Counted from the first letter of the stretch, positions 26,128-33,711 are shown. The stretch: DNA of 64,000 nucleotides from JAPWJZ01 sp041287865 (GCA_041287865.1 JBGGMV010000064.1:1-64000); one strand, 5' to 3'. Made by a program: numbers and translations. The notes: generated from the sequence alone by a model not told the origin.

Positions 26128-26436
26128 TTAACGCTTCGCCTTCGGCGCGGGGTTCAGGTTCTTGCGCTCGATGCGGACCGGGCTGTGGCCGGTGACGTCG
26201 AAGCTGCGCTGGCCGACGGAAACCGAATTGAAATCCAGCGCCGCCGTGGTGGCCTTGCCTTCGTTGATGGCGGTTTTCATCGCGTCATAGCCGCGGTTGA
26301 TGACGTCAACAGTATCATCGGGGCCGAAGCAGCCGCCGGAGGTGACGGAAGCCGAAAAAACTTCCTTGCCGTCCTTCTTGAAGGAAACGGTGGAGAAACT
26401 GGCCATGATGCCCATCGGGCGACCGGGTTTGCGCAT
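26128..26436 (-). CDS. Small unrecognised protein
   Basis: A 102-residue protein. ATG 26436 is chosen over the longer frame to 26505 because AAGGA precedes it by 8 bases. Beta-strand-like segments (ASFSTVSFKKDG, EVFSASVTSGG) are followed by a helix (DDTVDVINRGYDAMKTAINEG) and a short strand region. The tail is basic (NLNPAPKAKR), in the style of the tails at 29-30 kb. No family is recognised. Confidence 0.55.
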   Translation of the reverse strand: MRKPGRPMGIMASFSTVSFKKDGKEVFSASVTSGGCFGPDDTVDVINRGYDAMKTAINEGKATTAALDFNSVSVGQRSFDVTGHSPVRIERKNLNPAPKAKR

Positions 26437-26539
26437 CTTGAAAATCCTTTTCAAAAATAATGAATACCGGCGGGATTCATAACGGCTGCGGGCCGGCATG
26501 TCCATAGACGAAAAATTGGCGATAGATTACAGGGCTTTA

Positions 26540-27823
26540 TCAGCCGCCGAACTGGTTCACCTGGTTGCGCGGCAGTTTCGATGGCTTGCCGTGCTGCGCG
26601 AAGCGGTCGTTGGTGTAGCGGATTTCATAGCCCGTGGGATCGGTATCGCCCAGCACCATGTACCCGCCGACGTCGTATTCAGCGCGGCCATAGCCGAAGG
26701 CATCGGTGTTCTTCTTGTACTCCGTGCCGCCCGTTTTCTTGATTTCAGGCACTTCGCCCGGCTTGAATGTGCCTTTGGGGAAGGAGGCTTCGAGCACCAG
26801 CGCCACGCGGCCCTTGGCGTCGAGAGTCATGAAGACGTATGAATCCACCGCTTCCGCGCGGGTTGTCGGCGCGTCGGGGTTGTAATCCCAATGACCGCGC
26901 AGGTTAACAGGGCCCGGCAGCAGCGACTGCGTCACGTCCTGCGCGACGGTCTTGCCGGCGGCGTCACGCACATAAGTATGGATCGTTTCATCGACCAGCG
27001 GCACGCCCAGCGCGGCGGCGCGGTCTTTCAGCGCCTGCAGCTCATCGGGCTTCATCGTTTCGATGCGCTGGCAGCTGTGCTTGAAGGCCTTCCATTCCTC
27101 GTAATCGCCGCGGTTGTCGCCCTGCACCTGGCAGACGCGACCGTCGGCGTTGATGACGGCTTCGGTCAGCACCTTGGTGCTGGGCTTGCCGCCTTCGGGC
27201 GGGTAGACGCCGGTCACGTCGCGGAAACCGCCGCCGCCGTTCATCGCGTCGCTCCAGTAACGGAACGCATAGCCGTCAAAGCCGGGCTTCATGTAAGATG
27301 CCGGATCGGCAAGGCCGGTCGGCAGCGCGCCGATGTTTTCTTTTGTGTCCAGCGCATGGAAGGCGGCGGTCAGCCCTGCGCGCGCTTCGGGGGTCAGCGA
27401 CGGCAGGGAGGAAACCTCTGCATGCGCGGGAATATCGAGCCTGTAGGTGCGGTAGCGGTTGTTCATCTGCGCGGTCATGTCATAGCCTGCGGTGAAGCTG
27501 ACCAGCTGGTTCGCGTTGCGATCGTTCGAGCGCGTGAAGACGATGTTATAGCGATAGGCCTGCGAGGCGGGGAAATTGCCGGTGACTTCGGCGGTATGCA
27601 CGGGGTGCTGGTAGGGCGTCAGCTCGACGGGGCCGTTCTCGTACTTTTCGCCGACAAAAATCGTTTTCACGATCTGCTTGCCGCTTTCCTTCTTCTCGAC
27701 CAGTTCCTGTTTTTGCGGGTCCTGTTCCTGCTGCTGCTTGTAGCGATATTCGGAGATGCCGATGCCGGCGACGACGCCAAAGGCGAGCAGCAGCGACGCC
27801 GTGAAAACTTTTGGAACACCCAT
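26540..27823 (-). CDS. Unrecognised exported or membrane-anchored protein
   Basis: A 427-residue protein starting at ATG 27823 with AAAGGA upstream; the longer frame to 27979 would run through the promoter. The N terminus is a signal or anchor (KVFTASLLLAFGVVAGIGI) followed by a Gln/Glu/Lys-rich linker, so the remaining 380 residues are probably periplasmic. That domain is rich in Tyr, Gly and Asp with two cysteines (RVCQVQ, HSCQRI) that could pair. I recognise no family. It has its own sigma70-type promoter. Confidence 0.62.
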   Translation of the reverse strand: MGVPKVFTASLLLAFGVVAGIGISEYRYKQQQEQDPQKQELVEKKESGKQIVKTIFVGEKYENGPVELTPYQHPVHTAEVTGNFPASQAYRYNIVFTRSNDRNANQLVSFTAGYDMTAQMNNRYRTYRLDIPAHAEVSSLPSLTPEARAGLTAAFHALDTKENIGALPTGLADPASYMKPGFDGYAFRYWSDAMNGGGGFRDVTGVYPPEGGKPSTKVLTEAVINADGRVCQVQGDNRGDYEEWKAFKHSCQRIETMKPDELQALKDRAAALGVPLVDETIHTYVRDAAGKTVAQDVTQSLLPGPVNLRGHWDYNPDAPTTRAEAVDSYVFMTLDAKGRVALVLEASFPKGTFKPGEVPEIKKTGGTEYKKNTDAFGYGRAEYDVGGYMVLGDTDPTGYEIRYTNDRFAQHGKPSKLPRNQVNQFGG

Positions 27824-27863
27824 GATTTTTTTCCTTTGTTTCGAGTCTTGAAGCGACGGGCAG

Positions 27864-27892
27864 AGACTAGACCTATTGCTGCAATATGTCAA
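27864..27892 (-). promoter_or_regulatory. sigma70-type promoter of the exported protein gene
   Basis: On the minus strand, TTGACA (27892-27887) and TAGTCT (27869-27864) have a 17-base spacer. The predicted start near 27857 gives a leader of about 34 bases with a good ribosome site. Confidence 0.6.
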
Positions 27893-27974
27893 ATAATATT
27901 GCCATAATAATGAGTGGCGACAGCCCTGCATATCTCCCTGATATAAATCAATAATCCGGCCTTTACAGCGGGGG

Positions 27975-28003
27975 TTCACATGTCCACAATACCGGTATAT
28001 ATA
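27975..28003 (+). promoter_or_regulatory. Promoter of sdhB
   Basis: TTCACA (27975-27980), 17 bases, TATATA (27998-28003). The predicted transcript starts near 28010, just ahead of the sdhB ATG at 28030. Its presence fits the separation of sdhB from sdhCDA. Confidence 0.5.
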
Positions 28004-28029
28004 TGTGTCGAAACACAGGTTCTAAAAAA

Positions 28030-28824
28030 ATGGTCCAGCTCTCGCTCCCCAAAAATTCCAAAGTCAAAACAGGCAAGACATGGCCTAAGCCTGAAGCCGC
28101 GAAGAAGCCGCGCACCTTCACCATCTACCGCTGGAACCCCGACACGCCCGACAACCCGACGCTCGACCGTTACGAGATCGACACCGCGAAATCCGGCCCC
28201 ATGGTGCTGGACGCGCTGATCTACATTAAAAATGAGATCGACCAGACGCTCACCTTCCGCCGTTCCTGCCGCGAAGGCGTCTGCGGTTCCTGCGCGATGA
28301 ACATCGACGGCATGAACACACTGGCCTGCACCAAGCACCTCGACGATATTTCGGGCGACGTGAAAATCACCCCGCTGCCGCATATGCCGGTGGTGAAAGA
28401 CCTTGTGCCCGACCTCACGCATGTCTACGCGCAGTACAACGTCATCGAGCCCTGGATGAAGACCGACAGCCCGCCCCCTGCACGCGAACGCCTGCAGAGC
28501 GCGCATGACGCTAATATATTGAACGGCGAAGACGGCCACGGCCCGGCAGCCTGCATCCTCTGCTTCTGCTGCTCGACATCATGCCCCAGTTATTGGTGGA
28601 ACGCCGACCGCTTCCTCGGGCCCGCGATATTGCTCCAAGCCTACCGCTGGCTGGCCGATACGCGCGATGAAGCCGCAGGCGAACGCCTCGACCAGCTGGA
28701 AGACCCTTTCCGCCTGTATCGCTGCCATACCATCATGAACTGCACCAATACCTGCCCCAAGGGTTTGAACCCCGCCAAGGCGATTGCAGAAATCAAGAAA
28801 CTGATGGTAGAGCGCCGCGCTTAA
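28030..28824 (+). CDS. sdhB: Succinate dehydrogenase iron-sulfur subunit
   Basis: A 264-residue electron-transfer subunit of complex II. The [2Fe-2S] site is CREGVCGSCAMNIDG with a later Cys in TLAC. The C-terminal domain has CILCFCCSTSCP and CHTIMNCTNTCPKGLNP for the [4Fe-4S] and [3Fe-4S] clusters. ATG 28030 is preferred over 28003, which coincides with the promoter's -10 box. It stands 3.1 kb from sdhA, across four unrelated genes. A palindromic element follows it. Confidence 0.97.
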   Translation: MVQLSLPKNSKVKTGKTWPKPEAAKKPRTFTIYRWNPDTPDNPTLDRYEIDTAKSGPMVLDALIYIKNEIDQTLTFRRSCREGVCGSCAMNIDGMNTLACTKHLDDISGDVKITPLPHMPVVKDLVPDLTHVYAQYNVIEPWMKTDSPPPARERLQSAHDANILNGEDGHGPAACILCFCCSTSCPSYWWNADRFLGPAILLQAYRWLADTRDEAAGERLDQLEDPFRLYRCHTIMNCTNTCPKGLNPAKAIAEIKKLMVERRA

Positions 28825-28852
28825 TCTACAAGACTGTAACTAACCAGATGCA

Positions 28853-28957
28853 CCACCCCGCCGAAGGGCGGGGTCTGGTAGGCTGTCCAGCCGTCATATG
28901 ACTCAGACTCATGCGACGCGCAGACGCGCTACCGGACCCCGCCCTTCGGCGGGGTGG
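28853..28957. repeat. Dispersed palindromic element, copy A
   Basis: A 105-base element between the convergent ends of sdhB and the Ham1 gene. The terminal arms match as inverted repeats in 28 of 29 positions; each arm is itself a hairpin (ACCCCGCC-gaag-GGCGGGGT and ACCCCGCC-cttc-GGCGGGGT). Inside are GGCTGTCCAGCCGTCATAT and GACGCGCAGACGCGCT, each able to form a small hairpin (GGCTG/CAGCC, CGCG/CGCG). Both inner blocks are repeated exactly at 61.5 kb. It may also serve as a two-way terminator. Confidence 0.85.
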
Positions 28958-28985
28958 CGCTGTTTGATATAGATATATAGAAGCG

Positions 28986-29612
28986 TCAGGGACGCGGCTT
29001 CTTCACCGGCAGTTTATTCAGCGGCTGCGGCTGTTCCTGCGCGGCCAGCCATTTTGCAAAAATAGCGGCAACAGATGTGTCTTCCGATAACTTGCGGAAA
29101 GCCTGCCGTTCCGCGCCATTCAGCTCGTTCAACGTTTTGTCGAACCCATCGGGAATATAAAGCTGCCACAACGTCGATTTGGCATCGCTGCGGAGCGGCG
29201 TTTTATCCGGCTCCAGCGCGAGGGTGCCCTTTGTCTCGCTGGTGAAAACATGTTCCTTGCCGCCCGCGTCGATATAGACCAGCGCGCTAAAGAAACGGCA
29301 GTTGCGGTTCGTTTCGCCGTCCATCAGCGCGAGGTACCCCTTCACACCGACCTTGCCGATCACATACTTGTTATAGGGGCCCGGAAAATCATTGAGGGCT
29401 TCGACGTAAAATCCGGTGTCTTCGACAATCAAGGGGCGTTTCAGCGCCGCATGCGCCTGACGCGCCTTGGAGAGTGCGACCTCTTCGATACTGTCCAGCT
29501 GCGGTTCGATCAGGTCGATGTTTTCATGGGCGACGTCAAACCCCAGCGGTTCGAGGCAGCGGCGGAAACTGGCGATCTTGCCTACGTTGCCGGTAACGAC
29601 GGTGATTTTCAT
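28986..29612 (-). CDS. Ham1/RdgB-type non-canonical purine NTP pyrophosphatase
   Basis: A 208-residue ITPase-family enzyme that removes dITP/XTP-type nucleotides. Motifs: TGNVGKIASFRR at the N terminus, ENIDLIEPQ, VEDTGFYVEAL with the family's acidic metal site, FPGPYNKYV, and CRFFSALVYID. Its wording is nearer the archaeal/eukaryal branch (NIDL.E.Q, VEDTG) than E. coli RdgB. It ends in an added tail EQPQPLNKLPVKKPRP, almost repeated at the end of the coupled upstream gene. ATG overlaps that gene's stop by 4 bases. Confidence 0.87.
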   Translation of the reverse strand: MKITVVTGNVGKIASFRRCLEPLGFDVAHENIDLIEPQLDSIEEVALSKARQAHAALKRPLIVEDTGFYVEALNDFPGPYNKYVIGKVGVKGYLALMDGETNRNCRFFSALVYIDAGGKEHVFTSETKGTLALEPDKTPLRSDAKSTLWQLYIPDGFDKTLNELNGAERQAFRKLSEDTSVAAIFAKWLAAQEQPQPLNKLPVKKPRP

Positions 29613-30052
29613 GCCTTCGGCCTTTTCAGCGGCAATTTATCCAGCGGCTCCGGCTCTTCCAAAACCTTCAGGCGTTTTTCAATCGCCTCCAGCCGCGCAT
29701 GCACCTTGTTAAACTGCTCGATTAAAAACGCCTTGTCCGGCGGCACGTAATTGCTGTCGAGCTGGTCGGTGCGGCAAAGGATGTTTTTCGGATCGCTGTT
29801 CGGGTTGTAATAAATCTTGCCGTGGTCGACGAGGATGCCCTTGGCAACGCAGCTCGCGACCTCGCTGACATTCGTGCGGCCGTCGCCCCAGGCGCAGCCC
29901 ATCGCGAAAAGGCGTTCCTGAATGAAAATCGCCTCCTCCTCCGTCTTCGGGCTGAAGACGAGGCGCGCGCTGTGGCAGAGCGCTCTGGTAATGGTTGTAT
30001 CCAGCGGCAAGGTCAAGACAAGGCGACTCCGGTGCGGTAAAATAATTTTCAT
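29609..30052 (-). CDS. Unrecognised protein coupled to the Ham1 gene
   Basis: A 147-residue protein. The middle holds four cysteines and short strands; residues 108-132 form a coiled-coil-like helix (AFLIEQFNKVHARLEAIEKR). The end reads EEPEPLDKLPLKRPKA, close to the tail of the next protein. The start is uncertain: ATG 30052 touches the -10 box of a TTGACA-17-TTATCT promoter (30053-30081), so the true start may lie inside, for example TTG 30016. It is joined to the Ham1 gene by an ATGA overlap. Function is unknown. Confidence 0.6.
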   Translation of the reverse strand: MKIILPHRSRLVLTLPLDTTITRALCHSARLVFSPKTEEEAIFIQERLFAMGCAWGDGRTNVSEVASCVAKGILVDHGKIYYNPNSDPKNILCRTDQLDSNYVPPDKAFLIEQFNKVHARLEAIEKRLKVLEEPEPLDKLPLKRPKA

Positions 30053-30081
30053 AGATAACCACTATTCCAACGTTATGTCAA
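30053..30081 (-). promoter_or_regulatory. sigma70-like promoter touching the start of the Ham1-partner gene
   Basis: On the minus strand, TTGACA (30081-30076), 17 bases, TTATCT (30058-30053). The match is good, but the predicted transcript start falls inside the annotated reading frame. Either the start codon is downstream or another promoter is used. Confidence 0.4.
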
Positions 30082-30132
30082 TATTCTATACGGCGTTTTT
30101 ATCAATGAATATCAATGCATTACCCTTTACTG

Positions 30133-30162
30133 TTGCAGGCCATGCCATAAAGGCTCTATAGA
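30133..30162 (+). promoter_or_regulatory. Promoter of the purine nucleoside phosphorylase gene
   Basis: TTGCAG (30133-30138), 18 bases, TATAGA (30157-30162), about 31 bases ahead of the ATG at 30194. Confidence 0.45.
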
Positions 30163-30193
30163 TTTTCAGGCAACCCATTTTCACGAGCTTTAT

Positions 30194-31090
30194 ATGTCCG
30201 CACAGGCGCAACCCAGCACCAAGGCTACCGGCAGCGATGGCAATAATAATGGCATCGAAGATGCCGTGACCGCACATGTGGCGAATGTCGAGGCCTGCAA
30301 GGTTCTTATCACGCAGAAACTGGGCACGCTGAAGCCCAAGGTCGCGATCATCCTCGGCTCCGGCCTTGGCGGTCTTGCCGATAAAATCGACAGCCCTGTT
30401 AAAATTGCCTACCGCGACCTGCCGGGCTTTCCTATCCTCACCGTCGTCGGCCATAGCGGCGAATTGATCGCGGGTAAACTGGGCGGCGTCGACGTTATCG
30501 CCTTCAAGGGCCGCAAGCATTTCTATGAAACTGATGATCCCTATCCGCTGAAAACCATGATCCGCGCGGCGAAAGCTGTCGGCGTGGAAACGCTGTTCGT
30601 TTCCAACGCAGCAGGCGCACTGCGCCCCGATATGAAAGTGTCGGAGCTGATGGCGATATCCGACCATATCAATTACATGGGCCTGAGCCCGCTGTCCGGT
30701 GCCAATGACGAGGCCTTTGGCCCGCGCTTCGTGCCGATGACGGAGGCATGGGACCCGCACCTGAGGGCGAAGCTGATCGTCACGGCAGAAAAACTGAACA
30801 TCAAATTGCACGAAGGCGTCTATATGGCTTTCCGCGGGCCCACATTCGAAACCCCCGCCGAAATCCGCATGGCCATTAAAATGGGCGCGGATGCCGTCGG
30901 CATGTCGAGCGTGCCGGATTGCATCATCGCGCGTCATTGCGGCATGAAAGTCGTCGGCTGTTCGATGCTCACCAATATGGGCGCAGGATTGTCTGACGAA
31001 AAACTGAGCCATGCGCATACGCTGGAAATGGCGGCGCGGGGCGCAACGGCCTTTGAAAAACTGGTAACGGAGTTCGTGAAAGCGTTATGA
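30194..31090 (+). CDS. punA: Purine-nucleoside phosphorylase (trimeric, PNP/MTAP family)
   Basis: A 298-residue enzyme that splits purine nucleosides with phosphate. Motifs: IILGSGLGGLAD (phosphate loop), VVGHSGELIAGKLGG, AFKGRKHFYE (phosphate-binding Arg/His), SNAAGALRPDMKVSELMAISDHIN and YMAFRGPTFETPAEIRMA (purine and ribose contacts). The usual MSTVPE of this family is MSSVPD here. About 25 extra, Gly/Asn-rich residues precede the core. The amidase gene starts 6 bases after it, so both may share a transcript, though the functions differ. Confidence 0.93.
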   Translation: MSAQAQPSTKATGSDGNNNGIEDAVTAHVANVEACKVLITQKLGTLKPKVAIILGSGLGGLADKIDSPVKIAYRDLPGFPILTVVGHSGELIAGKLGGVDVIAFKGRKHFYETDDPYPLKTMIRAAKAVGVETLFVSNAAGALRPDMKVSELMAISDHINYMGLSPLSGANDEAFGPRFVPMTEAWDPHLRAKLIVTAEKLNIKLHEGVYMAFRGPTFETPAEIRMAIKMGADAVGMSSVPDCIIARHCGMKVVGCSMLTNMGAGLSDEKLSHAHTLEMAARGATAFEKLVTEFVKAL

Positions 31091-31096
31091 GATGCT

Positions 31097-31876
31097 ATGC
31101 CCATGAAATGTTTTGACCGCCCATCGCCGAATTTCGACGACCGCAAAGGCGGCGCAAAGCCCGAGCTGATCGTGCTGCACTATACGGCCATGGAGAGCGC
31201 GGAGGCCGCGCTTGAGCGCCTGACCGACGCAGCTTACCCCAAACGCGTTAGCGCCCATTACCTGATCGATGAAAAGGGTAATATCTATCAGCTGGTGGAC
31301 GAAGAAAAACGCGCATGGCATGCGGGCATTTCCAGCTGGCAGGGCAAGGACGATGTGAATTCGCGCTCTATCGGTATCGAGATTTCAAACCGCGGCAGCG
31401 AGCCCTATACGAAGGAACAGCTGTTTTCGCTGGCACTGCTGTGCAAGGACATCATGTTCCGCCACGGCATCCCGCCCGAAAATATTATCGGCCATAGCGA
31501 TGTGGCGCCTGACCGCAAGCAGGATCCGGGCGAGCATTTCCCCTGGGCCAAAATGTCGCGCCACGATGTCGGCGCATGGCCGAAGGTGGAGGCAAAGGAT
31601 AAATTCAACGCCGCCGCCGCCGCAAAAAGCCCAAAGCAGCTGAAGAAACTGTTCAACGAAGCCGGATACGGCGTGGGCGCCTTTGGCAAGAACAAGCCCA
31701 AGCTGAAAGAAATCATTACCGCTTTCCAGCGGCACTTCGAACCCGAAGCTTTCAGCGATGCCTCCAAAACTCCCGGCGAGGCGACCGAAGAAACCGTCGC
31801 GCGCCTGCGCGCTGTGGCCCGCATGAACGCTGCGGCGCAGAAGAAACCCGATAGCGGTTCGACGCCCGCACCATAA
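31097..31876 (+). CDS. N-acetylmuramoyl-L-alanine amidase (amidase_2, AmiD-like), copy 1
   Basis: A 259-residue zinc amidase predicted to cut the MurNAc-L-Ala bond. Zinc and catalytic residues lie in LIVLHYTAME, RAWHAGISSW and GHSDVAPDRKQDPGEHFPW. A C-terminal helical region with ITAFQRHFEPE resembles a peptidoglycan-binding domain. I see no signal peptide, so either it acts in the cytoplasm on recycled muropeptides, like AmpD, or export is by another route. A paralogue with the same plan follows at 32192. Confidence 0.92.
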   Translation: MPMKCFDRPSPNFDDRKGGAKPELIVLHYTAMESAEAALERLTDAAYPKRVSAHYLIDEKGNIYQLVDEEKRAWHAGISSWQGKDDVNSRSIGIEISNRGSEPYTKEQLFSLALLCKDIMFRHGIPPENIIGHSDVAPDRKQDPGEHFPWAKMSRHDVGAWPKVEAKDKFNAAAAAKSPKQLKKLFNEAGYGVGAFGKNKPKLKEIITAFQRHFEPEAFSDASKTPGEATEETVARLRAVARMNAAAQKKPDSGSTPAP

Positions 31877-31896
31877 ATGATTGCTTTTAGGCTTAG

Positions 31897-32118
31897 ATGG
31901 TAGATATGACAGAGCCCACCGACAAAGCTGAAAACGAGCCCTCTAAAAAATTACTACTTAAATTAAAGACACCACTGATTGTGGCAGCGGTCGGGTTATT
32001 CTGCTACTTATTAGCTCTGATATTGCCCTTATTCCTGTACCCTATATATGCCACATTATATGGCCTGATTATGGGCTACGACTTCGGCGATGGTGGTTAC
32101 GGCAAGATGGGGGGCTAA
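31897..32118 (+). CDS. Small membrane protein, orphan
   Basis: A 73-residue protein of unknown family. A charged N terminus of about 24 residues (rich in Glu, Lys and Pro) is followed by a 35-residue hydrophobic region with one or two membrane helices, then a Gly-rich tail (DFGDGGYGKMGG). AGG stands 5-6 bases before ATG 31897; a second ATG lies at 31906. AT-rich compared with the amidase genes on either side. Confidence 0.45.
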   Translation: MVDMTEPTDKAENEPSKKLLLKLKTPLIVAAVGLFCYLLALILPLFLYPIYATLYGLIMGYDFGDGGYGKMGG

Positions 32119-32191
32119 TTGTGAAGAATCGAAATCGACTGAAGTATCTTGGCGCTTCATCAGCATACATCCTGACCACGAGAGGCGCAGC

Positions 32192-32929
32192 ATGATCATC
32201 ACCGACGCGCCCTCCCCCAATTTCAATCCGCGCGCGGGCGGGCGGCGCCCTGATGTTATCATTTTGCACTATACCGATACGCGCACCACGTTTGACGCGC
32301 TGCAGATTTTGCAAAGCGTCGAGCGCAAGGTGAGCAGCCATTACCTTGTCGGCGACAACGGGCAGGTGATGCGCCTTGTGCCCGAAGAAATGCGCGCATG
32401 GCACGCCGGGCAATCGTGGTGGGAGGGCGAGGGGGATTTGAACTCGCGCTCCATCGGCATCGAAATACAAAACCCGGGGCATGGCTTCGGTTATGTCCCC
32501 TTCCCGCAGGTGCAGATGAACGCGGTGCTGGATCTCTGCCGCGGGATTATCGAGCGCTGGGGCGTGCTGCCCTACCATGTGCTGGGCCATTCCGATATCG
32601 CCCCCAACCGCAAGATCGACCCGGGTGAGCTGTTCCCCTGGGAATGGCTGGCGGGGCAGGGTGTTGGCCTCTGGCCGCAGCCCACCGAAACCGAAATGCT
32701 GGACGGGGCGGAGCTGCTGGGTAACGAGGATGCGATCAAGCTGCTGATGACGCGCTATGGCTATGACCCCGCGCAGGAATTCACGACGCTCATCACCGCC
32801 TTCCAGCGGCATTTCGAGGGCGATATTTTCACGCTGCCCGAGATTGTGGGCAAGCCGCACGCCCGCACTGTCGCCCGCATGATGGCCCTGATCCGGCAAC
32901 GTCTGGCCCTGCGCCCCAAGGCACTTTGA
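32192..32929 (+). CDS. N-acetylmuramoyl-L-alanine amidase (amidase_2, AmiD-like), copy 2
   Basis: A 245-residue paralogue of the amidase at 31097, sharing the order SPNF, VIILHYTDTR, RAWHAGQSWW, LNSRSIGIEIQNPG, GHSDIAPNRKIDPGELFPW and TLITAFQRHFEGDIF. ATG 32192 has GAGAGG upstream; the frame before it is unrelated to the family. It has no signal peptide. The two copies differ enough to suggest an old duplication with different substrates or timing. Confidence 0.92.
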   Translation: MIITDAPSPNFNPRAGGRRPDVIILHYTDTRTTFDALQILQSVERKVSSHYLVGDNGQVMRLVPEEMRAWHAGQSWWEGEGDLNSRSIGIEIQNPGHGFGYVPFPQVQMNAVLDLCRGIIERWGVLPYHVLGHSDIAPNRKIDPGELFPWEWLAGQGVGLWPQPTETEMLDGAELLGNEDAIKLLMTRYGYDPAQEFTTLITAFQRHFEGDIFTLPEIVGKPHARTVARMMALIRQRLALRPKAL

Positions 32930-33001
32930 ATATCTGCTTAACCTCCCGATTAACTTCTTGAAAACGCAATAAATAAAACTGAGCGTTGCCGCAATAAAAA
33001 A

Positions 33002-33020
33002 GAGGGCCCCGTCGGCCCTC
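33002..33020. terminator. Terminator-like hairpin between amidase and rnpB
   Basis: GAGGGCC-ccgtc-GGCCCTC. The stronger T run (TTTTTTATT) is on the minus strand; the plus-strand side is only GCTTGTTTTC. It could end the amidase transcript weakly, or a short minus-strand transcript starting in the 33.0-33.2 kb gap. Confidence 0.6.
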
Positions 33021-33163
33021 GCTTGTTTTCTGGTAGTCTTTTGTGCTTTTTGTGCAGTTCCGGTCGCAAATTTTTCCATTATTCCAGCCTACGCCTTTTT
33101 GCATGGAATGTCAAATAAAAATTGCGATATAAGTAATTTCAAAGGGTTAGGGAAAGGGGCGAT

Positions 33164-33192
33164 TTGCGCTGCGGGCGGGAATCGCCTATAGT
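33164..33192 (+). promoter_or_regulatory. Promoter of RNase P RNA
   Basis: TTGCGC (33164-33169), 17 bases, TATAGT (33187-33192). The predicted start, 7-8 bases on, falls exactly at the 5' end of the folded RNA (33200). Confidence 0.75.
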
Positions 33193-33199
33193 CCCCGCT

Positions 33200-33570
33200 A
33201 CCAGAAGGCCGGGTAACCGCGATGCAAATCGAGGAAAGTCCGGGCTCCATGAAAATACGGTTCCGGATAACGTCCGGCGGGCGCGAGCCCAGGGAAAGTG
33301 CCACAGAAAACATACCGCTACCCGGCTTCGGTCGGGGTGTAAGGGTGAAAAGGTGCGGTAAGAGCGCACCGCGGAACTGGCAACAGTTTTGGCAGGGAAA
33401 ACCCAACCAGGAGCAAGGCCAAATAGGGAAGGCAACGCTACTTCGGTAGCAAGGCTTGTTTTCTAGCCCGTCTTCCGGGTTGGCTGCCACAGGCGCCGGG
33501 TAACCGGCGCCGCAGACGAATGGTTACCACGTTGCAAGACGTACAGAACCCGGCTTACAGGCCTTCTGGT
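33200..33570 (+). ncRNA. rnpB: RNase P RNA, bacterial type A
   Basis: A 371-nt catalytic RNA that trims tRNA 5' ends. Hallmarks: helix P1 by ACCAGAAGGCC (33200-33210) with GGCCTTCTGGT (33560-33570); the universal P4 strand GAGGAAAGTCCGGGCTCC near 33231 with its partner ACAGAACCCGGCTTACAGG near 33543; and the L15 hairpin GGCGCCGG-GTAA-CCGGCGCC (near 33492), whose loop binds the tRNA CCA end. A run of T after 33570 fits termination. It has its own promoter and lies 195 bases before the dcw cluster. Confidence 0.97.
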
Positions 33571-33666
33571 ATTTTTTCCATATTATGAATTTTGGCGGGC
33601 AGGGCGGGATTTGGCCATTGCACGAAAAACGCACGATAAATCAGGCTTTTCCGCACCCGCGTGACA

Positions 33667-33695
33667 TTGACGCAATAGCCCTTGTTTTATATAGT
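33667..33695 (+). promoter_or_regulatory. Main promoter of the dcw cluster
   Basis: TTGACG (33667-33672), 17 bases, TATAGT (33690-33695), a near-consensus sigma70 site about 70 bases before rsmH. No other strong promoter is visible until ftsZ, and the following genes mostly overlap, so it may serve a very long transcript. Confidence 0.75.
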
Positions 33696-33711
33696 GTTAG
33701 CAGGGTCTAAA

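Noticed and set aside
28853..28957. Copy A of the palindrome as an ordinary terminator only
   Set aside because: The hairpins lack long T runs, and the exact core recurs at 61.5 kb, so a repeat family explains it better.
32829..33104. Short minus-strand frames near 33.1 kb (one starting at 33104, one at 33079) that begin with a Lys-rich, partly hydrophobic peptide
   Set aside because: Both run straight through the terminator-like hairpin at 33002 and then antisense to the amidase gene; they are more likely chance frames.
33089..33490. Open frames on both strands across 33.1-33.5 kb
   Set aside because: The region folds as RNase P RNA, with all hallmark segments in place.
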